Shown here in pieces: positions 21,519 to 32,339 of a stretch of 64,000 bases of DNA. The notes beneath the pieces were generated by a model that was not told the origin of the DNA, ran no database searches, and worked only from the letters and a program-made list of their open reading frames with translations. A program made the translations under genes and the position numbers. The stretch comes from Boesenbergia rotunda (lineage: Eukaryota; Streptophyta; Magnoliopsida; Zingiberales; Zingiberaceae): positions 62,001 to 126,000 of the forward strand of contig JAGFNQ010009995.1 of NCBI GenBank assembly GCA_024364735.1. The letters are read 5' to 3'. The number at the start of each line of letters is the position of its first letter. Positions within the stretch are counted from its first letter, which is position 1.

Positions 21519-22619
21519 ATGATGAGACAAGCTTCTATTAGGATTCAAAGGAGCAAAGGGCTAAGGATAAAAAATATCCTTCAGATTTGCATCTTGACTG
21601 TTATGTTCTTCTGGTTGCTTTATCAGTTGAAGCATTCTTATGACAAGAAGAAGGGATTAGACGAACACAAATCAAGCATCTTAGACAATGCCATGGACAT
21701 CGATTCAGAATTTGTAGGTCTTGGCCGGAAAACCCTCCCACATGACCAGAGCATCTTTGCTCATGATAAAGTCAGTGACAAGGATACAGAAACTGAAGAA
21801 ATTGATAGAGGTGAAGATGGAGAATCTCATAGAGGAATGGATGATGATGAAGCCAAAGATATCCCCGAAGATGGAATTGATGAGTTGGATAATGAGCAAG
21901 AAGATGAGCAGGATGATCAAGAGAGGGGGGAGGAGGAAGCTGAGGATGGAGATGATACTGTAAATGAAGAAGAAAAAGATGATCAAGTCGAGGAGGCTGA
22001 GTTCCTGGATGACCAAGACCCTGAGGATGATTCTACCCAGGATGCACATGAAAAAAGTTACAAAAATGATGATGCTTCTAGTTCTGTTCGCCAGGACCAA
22101 GTGAATGGAACAGAAATTAGTGATATCGGTGTGGACGAGGAGCAACAGAAGAACAATGAGAAGGATGTGGAGACGGAAGGTAAAACTGACAGGAGTAATG
22201 CCACCAACAGTGGTAATATTTCCACTATCACTGATGTTATTACCCTAGAAAAAGTCACCAATCTTAACGATAGCATAATTGCAAGTGGATCTTCTGGTAC
22301 AAAAATGGAGCCAGAAATTTCTCCCATCAATCAGACAAAGCAGGAGGGCGACCTTCTTACAGAAGGTGCATCGGATATTCAAGTGAAGCTACAAATTGTG
22401 TCACCACTGGCTAGTAATGCCAACGAAACTGTCAAAATGAATAATTCTCCGTCTCTTGCGAATGAAATACTTAACAAGAGCATAGGTAATGCTCAAAATA
22501 CCATAATGTCTTTGCAGAGCCCAGCTGAAGTCGACTCCACCTTAAAAAGTATAATTGAGGATAAGCCTGACAAGTCAAACACGACCTCTGCACGAGAGAA
22601 TGCGGAAAAACTCTCTTAA
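21519..22619 (+). CDS. acidic single-pass membrane protein, 366 residues, unknown function
   Basis: The start is placed at ATGATG (21519): the reading frame is open further upstream, but the preceding sequence is the predicted leader intron and leader. Residues 1-18 are basic (RQASIRIQRSKGLRIKN) and residues about 19-37 form one membrane segment (ILQICILTVMFFWLLYQLK). This predicts a type II protein with a short basic cytosolic tail and a long lumenal or outside part. Residues about 85-185 are extremely acidic (runs of Glu and Asp), followed by a Ser/Thr/Asn-rich region with several N-glycosylation sequons (NGT, NAT, NDS, NET). Similar plant proteins with a basic tail, one membrane helix and an acidic domain are annotated as uncharacterised. 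There is no catalytic motif, and the C-terminus is complete at TAA. Confidence 0.8.
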   Translation: MMRQASIRIQRSKGLRIKNILQICILTVMFFWLLYQLKHSYDKKKGLDEHKSSILDNAMDIDSEFVGLGRKTLPHDQSIFAHDKVSDKDTETEEIDRGEDGESHRGMDDDEAKDIPEDGIDELDNEQEDEQDDQERGEEEAEDGDDTVNEEEKDDQVEEAEFLDDQDPEDDSTQDAHEKSYKNDDASSSVRQDQVNGTEISDIGVDEEQQKNNEKDVETEGKTDRSNATNSGNISTITDVITLEKVTNLNDSIIASGSSGTKMEPEISPINQTKQEGDLLTEGASDIQVKLQIVSPLASNANETVKMNNSPSLANEILNKSIGNAQNTIMSLQSPAEVDSTLKSIIEDKPDKSNTTSARENAEKLS

Positions 22620-24162
22620 TGTTTCTCTCACTACAAACTGCAATGGAGATGTAGTGGAAGGCCATTCAGCTAAAGATTCATGAATTGTTCCATCGACCTT
22701 ACCGACATCCAAAGCAATGTAAAGAACATAAAGCAAGAGGCTGCAGACTAGCGTTCATGTGGGATGGGAAATGGTAGGGGTTTTGTCATGTAAAAGATAT
22801 AAGTTACTAAACTGCGCTTTCTTACTACTTGTGTTGCTCCTTAAGGTTTGCTTTTGCTCTACTTAAGCTTTTTATATGTATTGGGTTCAAGCCAAGCATT
22901 CCCAACAGCAAATCTCTAGATAAGATCCAGATGTTGAAGAAAGGCTTTAGAGGAACATACTTGTTTTTTTCCTTCTTATTTTCATCTGAATATTCAGTTA
23001 AGTTAAGCTTATGGATATACAAAAGCAGCATACTTTACGCAAGCTACATTTTGGTCTAAAACCCATAGTTCAACTAAGATGTGTATCAGCAAATAGTTGT
23101 TCACATTTTACTATTGGTTGATTCCTCTCATATTGACTTTCGTCTATCATTTACTTGGGTTGATATAGTCTCATCCTAATTAGACCCATTAAGTAGTTTC
23201 AGTAAATTATATTTTTTTTACTGAAAACATTGACAGAAGGCATGATCTTTTTCTGAAAGAAGTATGTATATGATCGAATTCCTTTGCGTGATACATCAAG
23301 TGTCAAATACCTTTTTGCTAGAAAGCTGGGCTCTTTTTTAGGAGAATGTGTAATTGTGTTAATGGAATTGAATAACTTTTGCTTGTGTAGCAGTGTAGGA
23401 AGAAAGCTCTAGCATACTAAGAAGGGAAAGCCTAGAGATTGCTCCCGTGCATACTAAGAAGGGACAATTTATTTGCTCTTATCATGATTCCATTGTGTAA
23501 TGTAATAAATTAATTTTGAAACCTTACTTGATGCCATGGAATAGAGCAGTTCTTGTGGTTAGATATCTTCTCTCTGTGTAATTGCACAGCAGAAATCAGT
23601 AGGCAAATAAAAAAATGAGCTATCTCATCTTTGTTAGTTTGTATCTGATCTTTTTAGAAACCGTTTTGAAATAAACTTAAGGAGCAATGGACTTGGCTAA
23701 GCAATGGTGACAAAAGGTGATTCGCTCGCTCTCAGTGCTCCCGTCAATCCGTCTCAGGGTCAACACGGAGAAGGTAAATTACGGGGGCTACTAGTCCGGG
23801 CTTAGCTAAGCAATGACACACACAAGTCCAGGCATCAAATGTTAGAAAGATTTTAACAAAGAGCCGTAGCAACTTTTGACCTTTCCATAGATTGGAATTG
23901 AAAGAATTCATTGTTTCCTGAACTGTTTCAACTAGTCTCTAACTGCTGCTCTAGTAATGACCTTGAGACGTAGTTGTCTCATCCTTGTCGTTGCCATAGG
24001 TCGTCTTACATATGCCATAGGGAAGACACAAGACAAGAAAATAAGCGTTGGATCTTTGTAGTCGCCCAATAGGCGGCCTTTTCTCTATTGCTTTATAGAA
24101 GTAGAAATTGATTGTCAAGTCAAGTTTGTGTTGTCTGTTGTTGGGTGGCTACACGCCACTTA
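22620..24162 (+). other. 3' UTR and intergenic DNA
   Basis: Probable 3' UTR of the preceding gene, then AT-rich spacer with no convincing ORF. A SINE-like fragment lies at about 23690-23830 and is listed separately. Confidence 0.5.
23690..23830 (+). repeat. dispersed repeat copy (SINE-like)
   Basis: The segment from TGACAAAAGGTGATTCGCTC to the GGTAAATTACGGGGGCTACT region is recognisably homologous to 31485-31579. There most differences are C-to-T or G-to-A. It is a dispersed repeat; a tRNA-derived SINE is one possibility, but I could not verify an A/B box pair or a tail. Confidence 0.4.
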
Positions 24163-24481
24163 GGGCATTTTCAATGAAGATTTGTAAAATAAAAAAGTTT
24201 TTTATAACGGTTGAGATTTGTAATTTAAAAACGGTAGTAAATATTTAAATTTTTCTCTCTTAAAAATTGAGCCCATTAAAAAAATTGTAAAATAGTTTTA
24301 CATTGTCATTTATAATATAGAAAGATATATAATTTATAAGGTAAAATCCATAAAAAAATTATAAGAAGATTTTTTTATGGTAAAAAGAATAATAAATTTT
24401 TATTTTTTGATATGGTATTAATGTGGCATATCGAAGACTATAGAAAATCTCATTTGAGAGATTTAATTATTGAAGATGCCC
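24163..24481. mobile_element. MITE-like element, 319 bp
   Basis: Imperfect terminal inverted repeats GGGCATTTTCAAT (24163) and ATTGAAGATGCCC (24469-24481) enclose AT-rich non-coding sequence. The flanks do not give a clear target duplication, so the superfamily is unassigned. Confidence 0.5.
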
Positions 24482-24892
24482 GTTCTATTTGTTTATTGTG
24501 AGTTGATTTCCATTCAATCAATATATAATCTATCATGTCAATTAAAAAATAGATAGATCTGTTACCTTAATGGCTCTCCTAGAGTCGATTCTACATATAT
24601 AAAAGATGATTCACGTAGGTACATAGACAACAAGTACATGATAATATCGAAAATATAAATCATCATCTCTTAGAAATCAATCTTTCTAACTATTACGTTA
24701 AGAATATTATGTACCTATCATATATGCTATGCCCTATAGCAGCATGCCAACTTACTAAATTCTCCACTATACTCCACAAATATATATTGAAAAACAATTT
24801 CTTCATTATTTGAACCCTGATCACGGGTGATCACCATAAGTAGGCAACAAGTAAACAACAAAAATCAAATTTGAAACAAACCGATTCACAAA
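24482..24892. other. intergenic DNA
   Basis: AT-rich spacer between the MITE-like element and the hAT-like element. No gene, RNA or repeat structure is recognised. Confidence 0.5.
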
Positions 24893-26077
24893 TAGGGATA
24901 GTAATTTTCCCTATGGTTTGGGGCTCCGTGAGAAACCTCAAAATGGAGGCAGGTTCGTAGATTTTTTTCAGATTTGGATTCGGATTTAGAGATTTTTAAA
25001 ATCCCGATAAGTTAAACAGGATAGGTATGAGAATGTTATTTCCATCCCCGAATCCGTCCCGATAACAATAATGATTATAATATAATAAAATATTATTATA
25101 TAATATAATTTTTTATAATTAATTTTTTATATTAATATTTTTATGAAAGATGTTTAAAATTAAAAATATTTTTGACTAAATCAATAGACATTTCTGTTAG
25201 GATGTATATTAAAAGTCTTGTCTTTTCTGTATAGACATCTACATTTTAAAAGAGAATCATAAGATCACTGTCGCATATTTATATTAGTGTATACATAAAG
25301 TCTAATACTTTACACTGTAGATAACATGGTGTATGGTGTCGCACAGAAGATCATATTATCAGTGCCTTGTAAAGTATAAGTAGAGACTCATAACCGAGAT
25401 GGAATTGGACAAACCATCGGGATGGTTGTAGTGTAATTTGGTGTTGGTTTGTCTTGATCATAGAATTACACTAGTGCACTTTGTGTGCATTGAGCAGGAC
25501 CGATATAGAGGTGATCCAATTTATACTAACATTATAATTGGAGCAAACCTCAGTTTATTATGGAATATATGCTCTGAATCCCGATATAATAACGGGTATA
25601 TGTACTTAGTATTTATTTCTTTGATTTACCAATGAGCGAGATTTATTCTGTTAAATCGATAGGCTCGGTAAGTTGGGAAATAATATTATTTACATGGTGT
25701 GTAGTTCATTATAGACAAAAACCGTATCTTGGTGAGTCAGGATGATGATACCCCCTTGATGAGCTCATAAGGTTCATCATGTTAAATCCTGCAGGTGAAC
25801 TTGGTCCAACATGATGATAAGGATGAGTGGTACTAATCAAGGAGTTAAAGGTTGATTAATTAAAATTGTCAGTAATTTAAATTAATCAACGGACATTCGA
25901 TATCTTAAACATGGGGAGAAAATTGTACTCATAATAGGTGGAGCTCATATGTAAATATGTGGGTTGGTGAGGTAGTTCAATGAAGAGCCTTTAGTGGAAT
26001 GGTTCTTCATTAATAGATCGAGTTTGGATCCATTAGCAGGTCAAGACCCAACTCCTCCTCATGGTCCTTATTGTAGC

Positions 26078-26088
26078 TCTATAAATAC
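26078..26088 (+). promoter_or_regulatory. TATA box of the solo LTR
   Basis: TCTATAAATAC lies upstream of a pyrimidine-rich leader within the LTR, in the position expected for LTR transcription. Confidence 0.5.
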
Positions 26089-26810
26089 TCCATGGAGTCA
26101 TGAAACCAAAAAATAATTCATCCAAATCAACCCTAGAGTCTCTCTATTCTCTCTTCTCTCATCCTCTCTCTCCTAGGTCAAGTTGTGGCCGGCGGGTGGC
26201 AAAGGGAAAGAAAGGAAGTAGCACAAGGAGAAGGAAAGGAAGAAGCTCATCTCTTCTTCCTCTTCTCGTCATCCTTTTCTTCCTTATTCCCTAGACCTCA
26301 CGGCAGCAAGTTGTGGAGAGGAGGAGGTGGGGCGGCGGTGCAACCAAGTTGCAAGGCGTCGGCGACGAGAAGAAAGAAGGAAGGAGGGTGCGGTTTGGAT
26401 TGGCTTGTGGAGAAGAGTCTTCTCCTTCTTCTTCTTCTTCTTTTGCATCACCTCTTGTGCCCGGCGATCCTTTGGAGCAAGGTGAAGGCCGGCGGGAGCA
26501 AGGAGATGGTGATGGTGGCCGGCGCAACACAATAGAGGCGTTAGGGTTTTCGGCCAAGCTTGAGGAAGAAGGTTGGCGCCTTGGTGATTCCGGTTCTTGG
26601 TAGATCGTCGCTCACACGACGTCCAAGAGGGGAGGGTCATACAATAGAAGATCGTAAGGTAACGAAAGGTATATTTTCTCTCATGACTCCTTAGATTTCT
26701 ATCATTTCATGTGGTTTTAATTAATTATCTTGCTCTTAATTATTTGTTAATTAATGATGATAATTAATTATTTTGGACCCCAATAATAAACATAAAAATC
26801 GGTGATCCAC

Positions 26811-26909
26811 TCGTCGTCTTTTCCGAGACTAATTGGTTAGGCGAGTTACAAGGCTTGAACATCATGTTTAGTCAAGTTGTAACTCGAATCAATTAGTACG
26901 ACGACAAGA
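26811..26909. repeat. imperfect 99-bp palindrome
   Basis: The left arm (26811-26859) contains CGTCGTC, GACTAATTGGTT and CGAGTTACAAGGCTTGA. The right arm contains the complements TCAAGTTGTAACTCG, AATCAATTAGT and ACGACGAC, around a short loop near 26862. It lies in the distal part of the solo LTR. Confidence 0.7.
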
Positions 26910-27191
26910 CGGTCGTTTGGGAGATAGATCTTCATTCGGATTAAATTTTTTAATTCGTGGACATGGAGAGGTTTCCCATGGACGATCAAATATTCGCTTA
27001 AGAAACCCGCCAAGCTATCCATCAATTTCAAGTGGGGATTAGGATGGAGATGTGGATTAAATCCCCTCGGGGATTTTCAGATTAAATAAAATTGAGTATA
27101 AGGATGAAGATAAAAATAGGGTTATAATTCAGATTAAAGATAGAAATGATAAATCGACCCGCCCATTGCCATCCCTATTCACATTCACAAA

Positions 27192-28061
27192 TGTATTAAC
27201 ATGCGTAAATTTCGGCGAAGTGGGAGTGCACTAATTCCAAATGTCATGATTTAATTCCTAAATTAATCCGTGAAAATTGGGAGGGAAAAGAAAAGGGAAA
27301 GCACCGAATCGACAAAAGTAAACGGGAAAAAGAAAACGACGGCCGCGGATTACGCCACGACGACGACAGGCCGCCTGCCGAACCGGGCCGGCCGCAGACC
27401 CGACCGCCGAGTCGCCCGTAGAGAGAGAAACGGCACCGAAATTTATGCGGTAAAAAAATTCAATTTAAGCCGTATCCAATATATTAGTCAACGTGGACTA
27501 TTACAAATAGGAAAATGAAATCCAATATATTCATTTTAATATTAAAAAAATTGTTCTTGCTCTCCTTTTTACCCCCAAAAGTTTTCTAGATTTTGAATAT
27601 GATTAAATAATTCAAACCGTGTCTCGCGTAATTAGACTCGGCGAAATGCATCAACTATTATTATTTTTACTTGTCTTCTTCTTCAATTTCTCCTTCTTCC
27701 TTATCGATGTCGAAACGTGTTCGGCTATCGCAAAATCCGCATATTTCGGTGCCTTTATCGTTCTCTTCTTGTTGCGGGAAGCAGCGCGGCAGCCTCTTTA
27801 TCTCCTCCAACCCGTAATCTGTTACCACATCCCACTAAATCTGTCCTTAGAATCCCTTGCTTCCTCCCTTTTAAATCTCCCACTTCTTCCTCACTCAAAA
27901 CTCCCTCCTTGTCTTTGCTCTCGGCGCCGGAGAGCGCCGCATTGCAGCGGGAACCATCTTCTCTACCCCTAACCGCTCTTGTTCTTGTCCGGAATCGGTC
28001 CGCGACGCCGGATTTACCGAAAAGGTGGGATCTTGATCGCACTTTGAGTGTGTTGTAGGTA
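27192..28061 (+). other. upstream region and leader of CSLC gene
   Basis: No convincing gene. A GC-rich patch lies at 27330-27440, and pyrimidine-rich sequence from about 27650 probably holds the promoter and 5' leader. Open frames here (for example 27619-27972) lack recognisable domains. An AG|GT sequence sits just before the CSLC start codon (about 28058), so a leader intron ending there is possible. Confidence 0.45.
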
Positions 28062-30473
28062 ATGGCGCCGCTGTTCACTTGGTGGGACACCGAGTCCCAA
28101 AGGGGGACGCCGGTGATCGTAAAGATGGAAAATCCTAACTGGTCCATCTCTGAGACTTCCTCTCTTGACGACGACGACGAGGAGGAGTATCAGTTCCCCG
28201 CTGTGGCTCGGCGGAAGAAGGGGGCCCGGGGGAAGAACGCGAAGCAGGTTACCTGGGTACTCCTTCTTAAGGCCCACCGCGCCGCGGGCTGCCTCACCCA
28301 GCTCGCCTCTGCTGTCGTCGGGCTCTCCTCCGTTGTGCGCCGCCGCGTTGCGTCCGGGCGAACGGACTCTGAAGCCGTCGGCTCCCTGCCGGAGGAAAGC
28401 CCCGTGCTGCGCTCTCGGTTCTACTCCTTCATAAAGGTGTTCCTCTGGCTCTCTCTCGCCTTGCTCGCCTTCGAAGTTGCGGCGTACCTCAAAGGCTGGC
28501 ATCTGAGCGCGGCGGATATGAGGCACCTGGTTCTTCCCTCGTCCTTGGGTCTCCACGACCTCTTAGATTTCTACGCTAGTTGGATAAGCTTCCGGGTAGA
28601 CTATATCGCGCCGCCACTTCAGTTCCTTGCCGACGCCTGCATCATTCTCTTCCTCATCCAGAGCGCCGACCGCCTAATCCTTTGCCTTGGCTGCTTCTGG
28701 ATCCGCTTCAACGGCATCAAGCCAGTTGCCAAGAGCGCCATTGGGGACTCCAAGGATCTCGAGTCCGGCAGCGGCGACTACCACCCCATGGTTCTGGTCC
28801 AGATACCAATGTGCAACGAGAAAGAGGTAAGTTTTGCATAAACCTCGGGTCTTTTGCTGTTTAGATTTCGGAAATCTTCACCTAAATCTCTCATCTATTT
28901 GTAGGTGTATCAGCAATCGATCGCTGCAGTGTGCAATTTGGATTGGCCAAGGTCCAAAATGCTGGTTCAGGTGTTGGACGACTCCAACGACCCCGTGACG
29001 CAGGCTTTGATCAGGGAGGAGGTGGAGAAGTGGAAGCAGAATGGCGCCCCCATCTTGTACCGACACCGTGTGCTTAGAGATGGTTACAAAGCCGGCAATC
29101 TCAAGTCGGCCATGAATTGTAGCTATGTCAAGGATTATGAGTTCGTCACCATCTTTGACGCTGACTTCCAACCGGCACCGGACTTCTTGATGCGCACCGT
29201 ACCTCATTTCAAGGTGTGCAGGACTTCTTGATTGGTTTCTCCTAAACATTGAAACTCAAGCGTTCAAAAAGGAACTAATTCATCTGTAATTGTCGTTTAC
29301 AGGACAACGACCAGCTGGGATTGGTACAGGCAAGATGGTCCTTCGTGAATAAAAGTGAGAACTTGCTAACCAGGCTTCAGAACATTAATCTGTGCTTCCA
29401 CTTTGAGGTGGAGCAGCAGGTGAACGGGATGTTCCTGAACTTTTTTGGGTTCAATGGAACTGCCGGAGTTTGGAGGATTAAGGCACTGGAGGATTCAGGA
29501 GGGTGGATGGAGAGGACCACCGTCGAGGACATGGACATTGCGGTGCGAGCTCACCTTGATGGATGGAAGTTCATCTACCTCAACGATGTGGAGGTGTGAA
29601 AGGATTTTGAATCACCCTGTGTTTATCGATTGTTACTCTATCTCATGTTTGAATTCTCAATTCAGTGCCAATGCGAGTTGCCGGAGTCCTACGAGGCTTA
29701 CAGGAAGCAGCAACATCGGTGGCACTCCGGCCCGATGCAGCTATTCAGGCTTTGCTTGCCTGACATTATCAGATCTAAGGTATTCATCTGTTATTGCATT
29801 GTCAGAAGCGGCAATCTTTCAACTAATACATGTGGTTTTGATTTTTCAGATTGGATTCTGGAAGAAATTTAACTTGATATTTCTGTTCTTCCTGCTCCGA
29901 AAACTCATATTACCGTTCTATTCGTTCACTCTGTTCTGCATCATCCTCCCTTTAACCATGTTCGTCCCAGAGGCACAGCTCCCTGCATGGGTTATCTGTT
30001 ACATCCCCGCAGCCATGTCTTTACTCAACATTCTCCCTTCCCCCAAATCCTTCCCGTTCATCGTCCCTTACCTTCTCTTCGAGAACACAATGTCCGTGAC
30101 CAAGTTCAATGCGATGATCTCGGGGCTCTTCCAGCTTGGGAGTGCCTATGAGTGGGTGGTCACGAAGAAGTCCGGTCGATCATCTGAGGGTGATCTTATT
30201 TCTCTCACAAAGGAGCAGCCCAAGCAGCAACGAGGTTCCTCCATGCCCAATCTTGAATCCTTAGTAAAGGAAGATTTCGAGCCAGAAAAGCAGTCATCAA
30301 AGCGCAAGCATAACAGGATATACCGGAAGGAGTTGGCTCTCGCATTCCTTCTCTTAACTGCAGCTGCTCGCAGCTTGCTGTCGGCCCAGGGAATCCATTT
30401 CTACTTCCTCTTGTTCCAAGGGATCTCATTTCTACTAGTCGGTCTAGATTTGATAGGCGAACAGATTGATTGA
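28062..30473 (+). CDS. CSLC: cellulose synthase-like protein C (xyloglucan glucan synthase), five exons
   Basis: Exons 28062-28826, 28905-29213, 29303-29593, 29666-29779 and 29850-30473 are joined by four phase-0 GT-AG introns; the product is 700 residues, normal for CSLC. The N-terminus MAPLFTWWD with KMENPNWSISE is typical of the family. Membrane segments lie near 122-143 and 184-210 and again in the last exon. The GT2 catalytic residues are present: DDSND (280-284), DAD (340-342), TVEDMD (431-436) and QQHRW (470-474). CSLC enzymes make the beta-1,4-glucan backbone of xyloglucan in the Golgi. Nothing is broken. The family member number cannot be fixed from this window. Confidence 0.97.
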
Positions 30474-31484
30474 GAATCAGTCGTCACCAAACTAGATGCT
30501 TCTTAAACATTCACAATTCCCTTTCAGGAGAGGTTCAATTAAAACCTCTCCACCGAGATGTAGATAGTTACAGGCTGAAGTTGTTCAGTGATGGAATTCC
30601 TTCAGGTATCATTCATTTCACCGCGAATGATTAGTAGATTATACAATAAGCTTGTCTACCCTCGTGAATTCCAAAATCAAGAAGTATAAAGTTTTTGGAA
30701 TTTTGATTTATCAAAGTGAAATTAGTGGTTTATTTCTGGCCTTCCTGATCTAGTTTCCATGTTTCATACATCAGGAAAGGATGCAGATTTAAGAATGCAA
30801 TCTACTTTGCATTTGAATTGTTTTCATGATCAAACATCAGTTAAGTTGACAATGTGCTTGACCTTTCATCCTCTAAATATACAGAAGACAAACAGGTACA
30901 GTTTGGTTATGAATCATCAGCACCATTTCAGCAACAAAATTCCTTCCAACTCAAGTTCATCTCCAGCTACAATATGATCCGACTTTGGAAAAGCTACATC
31001 GGCGTAGAAGATTGCTTTTTAAAAACAAAACAAGCACAAAAATCCCCTTTTTCACAAAAGAAATGCTAAAAAAACAAAAGGTGCTCATATTCTATGAGTG
31101 TAAATTGAGTCTGTCATGCGGATTTCTACAGCATTCAGAACGAGGAATTTACGTTACAATCACAGCACCTGTAAAACATAAAGTTTGGAATTTACACGGA
31201 GAAGTCGAGCGCCACCCGCCCTGCGCCGTCGGTTTCAGAAGCGAAATGCAGGTGGATCACATTGCAACTCCAAATCCAAATCGAAAGCCATCAAACAAAG
31301 CGCGCGCCCAACAATGAGAAAAATGAAACGAATTAAATCTCGAACAAAACAACGACGGATCTGATCGAGCAGACGACGAAAAGAAGCAGCATGGCTGTGA
31401 TTTGATTTCCTCTACGTTGTCCGTTATACAGGAAAAGGGCGAAAAAACCCTAATCCTAGATATGTTGACATGGTCTTCCAACTA
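30474..31484 (+). other. 3' region of CSLC and intergenic DNA
   Basis: Probable 3' UTR followed by spacer. Short ORFs at 30759-31317 overlap in different frames and show no domain. No mobile element is recognised. Confidence 0.45.
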
Positions 31485-31579
31485 GTTGACAAAAAATGAT
31501 TCGTTCATCATAATATTCCTGTCCATTCATCCTAGACCAATATGGAGGGGATAAATTATGGAGTTACTAGCTTAGATGT
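31485..31579 (+). repeat. decayed copy of the dispersed repeat at 23690
   Basis: TGACAAAAAATGATTCGTTC through GGATAAATTATGGAGTTACT aligns with 23690-23790, mostly with transition differences. The Tat-type element is inserted at its right end (target flank GATGT, 31575-31579). Confidence 0.4.
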
Positions 31580-32292
31580 TGATAGGGATGAGCATCCTGG
31601 GATGATATGTGACACGGAAAATCTACGTGGCAGGGTCCGCCGAATCAGTACCCCGAGGTTAGATCGGCAATCGGACTCTTAAGACTATCTCGGGAGAATG
31701 AAAGAAAGCCCCTGAGGTCAGATCTAGAATCGGACTTCCGAGACTATCTCGGAAAAACGGATGAAGGCCCCGAGGTCAGCTCGAGAGATGAGACTCCGAG
31801 ACTGACTCGGGAGAGTAGAGCTCAAAGGTCAACATAGGGATCAGAAAGTCCGACTTCAAGTATCCATTCCTCCTTCCAGAATCGAAAAGGCATCAGGTAA
31901 TTATTTATCGCAACGCACGGTAATGAAGACCTTAATAATCACAATGACCGTTACCAAAAGAGAAAATATCTATCAAGTAACCGATAATTAAGGAACGTAG
32001 AGGAGAACGTGGGGACACGTGTGATAAAGACTTCAAGTATATAAGATGCCTCAGCACCCAGATAAAAGGGGGTAAGCTTTTCAAAATTATAGCAAACTTA
32101 ATTCCTCATCGTCCTCCGAAAAAGATAAGAGTTCTGACTTGAGCGTCGGAGAGAGTTCCATCGAAAAATTTTTCGGTGCATCCCCTTTAACTCTCGTGTT
32201 AATCTCGCAAGGCGTGGACATCCTCTCCCCATCATCGTTGTCGTGGGCTGCGCTTTGGTAACTCGTCATCCCCGTCGTTCGCTTTCGGAACA
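31580..32292 (+). repeat. 5' LTR of Tat-type element (713 bp)
   Basis: It runs from TGATAGGGATG to TTTCGGAACA, matching the ends of the LTR at 15725-16442. A TATA box (TATATAAG, 32038-32045) lies about 250 bases before its end. Confidence 0.8.
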
Positions 32293-32296
32293 AGTT

Positions 32297-32313
32297 TGGC
32301 GTCGTCTGTGGGA
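32297..32313 (+). other. primer binding site of Tat-type element
   Basis: TGGCGTCGTCTGTGGGA lies four bases after the LTR. The left-block element has nearly the same sequence at the same place. Confidence 0.7.
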
Positions 32314-32339
32314 AACATCAAAGCACCAGAAGGAACACA

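Larger units (their letters stand above)
25195..27024 (+). mobile_element. solo LTR (copia-type, about 1.8 kb) inside the hAT-like element
   Basis: It begins TGTTAGGATGTATAT and ends CTATCCATCA, flanked by ATTTC on both sides (25190-25194 and 27025-27029). A plant TATA box (CTATAAATACTCC, about 26079) precedes a CT-rich leader. The ORFs at 26100-26640 lie in the leader part and are low-complexity. No primer site, gag or pol follows. The left end and promoter are good. The right end rests on the 5-base duplication, and since hAT-like sequence may start before 27024 it is less certain. Confidence 0.55.
24893..27177. mobile_element. hAT-like non-autonomous DNA transposon containing a solo LTR
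   Basis: The termini are TAGGGATAGTAAT on the left and ATTGCCATCCCTA on the right, an imperfect inverted repeat of the Ac/hAT form (TAGGGATG). TTCACAAA precedes it (24885-24892) and the same 8-mer follows at 27184-27191 after an extra TTCACA, as expected for an 8-bp hAT target duplication with a short slip duplication. The internal sequence left after removing the inserted LTR is low-complexity; no transposase is visible. Confidence 0.6.

Noticed and set aside
26100..26640. ORFs up to 118 codons around 26.1-26.6 kb as possible small genes
   Set aside because: Low-complexity Ser/Arg/Glu-rich frames on both strands within the leader part of a solo LTR.
27619..28061. 117-codon ORF upstream of CSLC as a separate gene
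   Set aside because: No recognisable domain; it lies in the promoter/leader region and overlaps other short frames.
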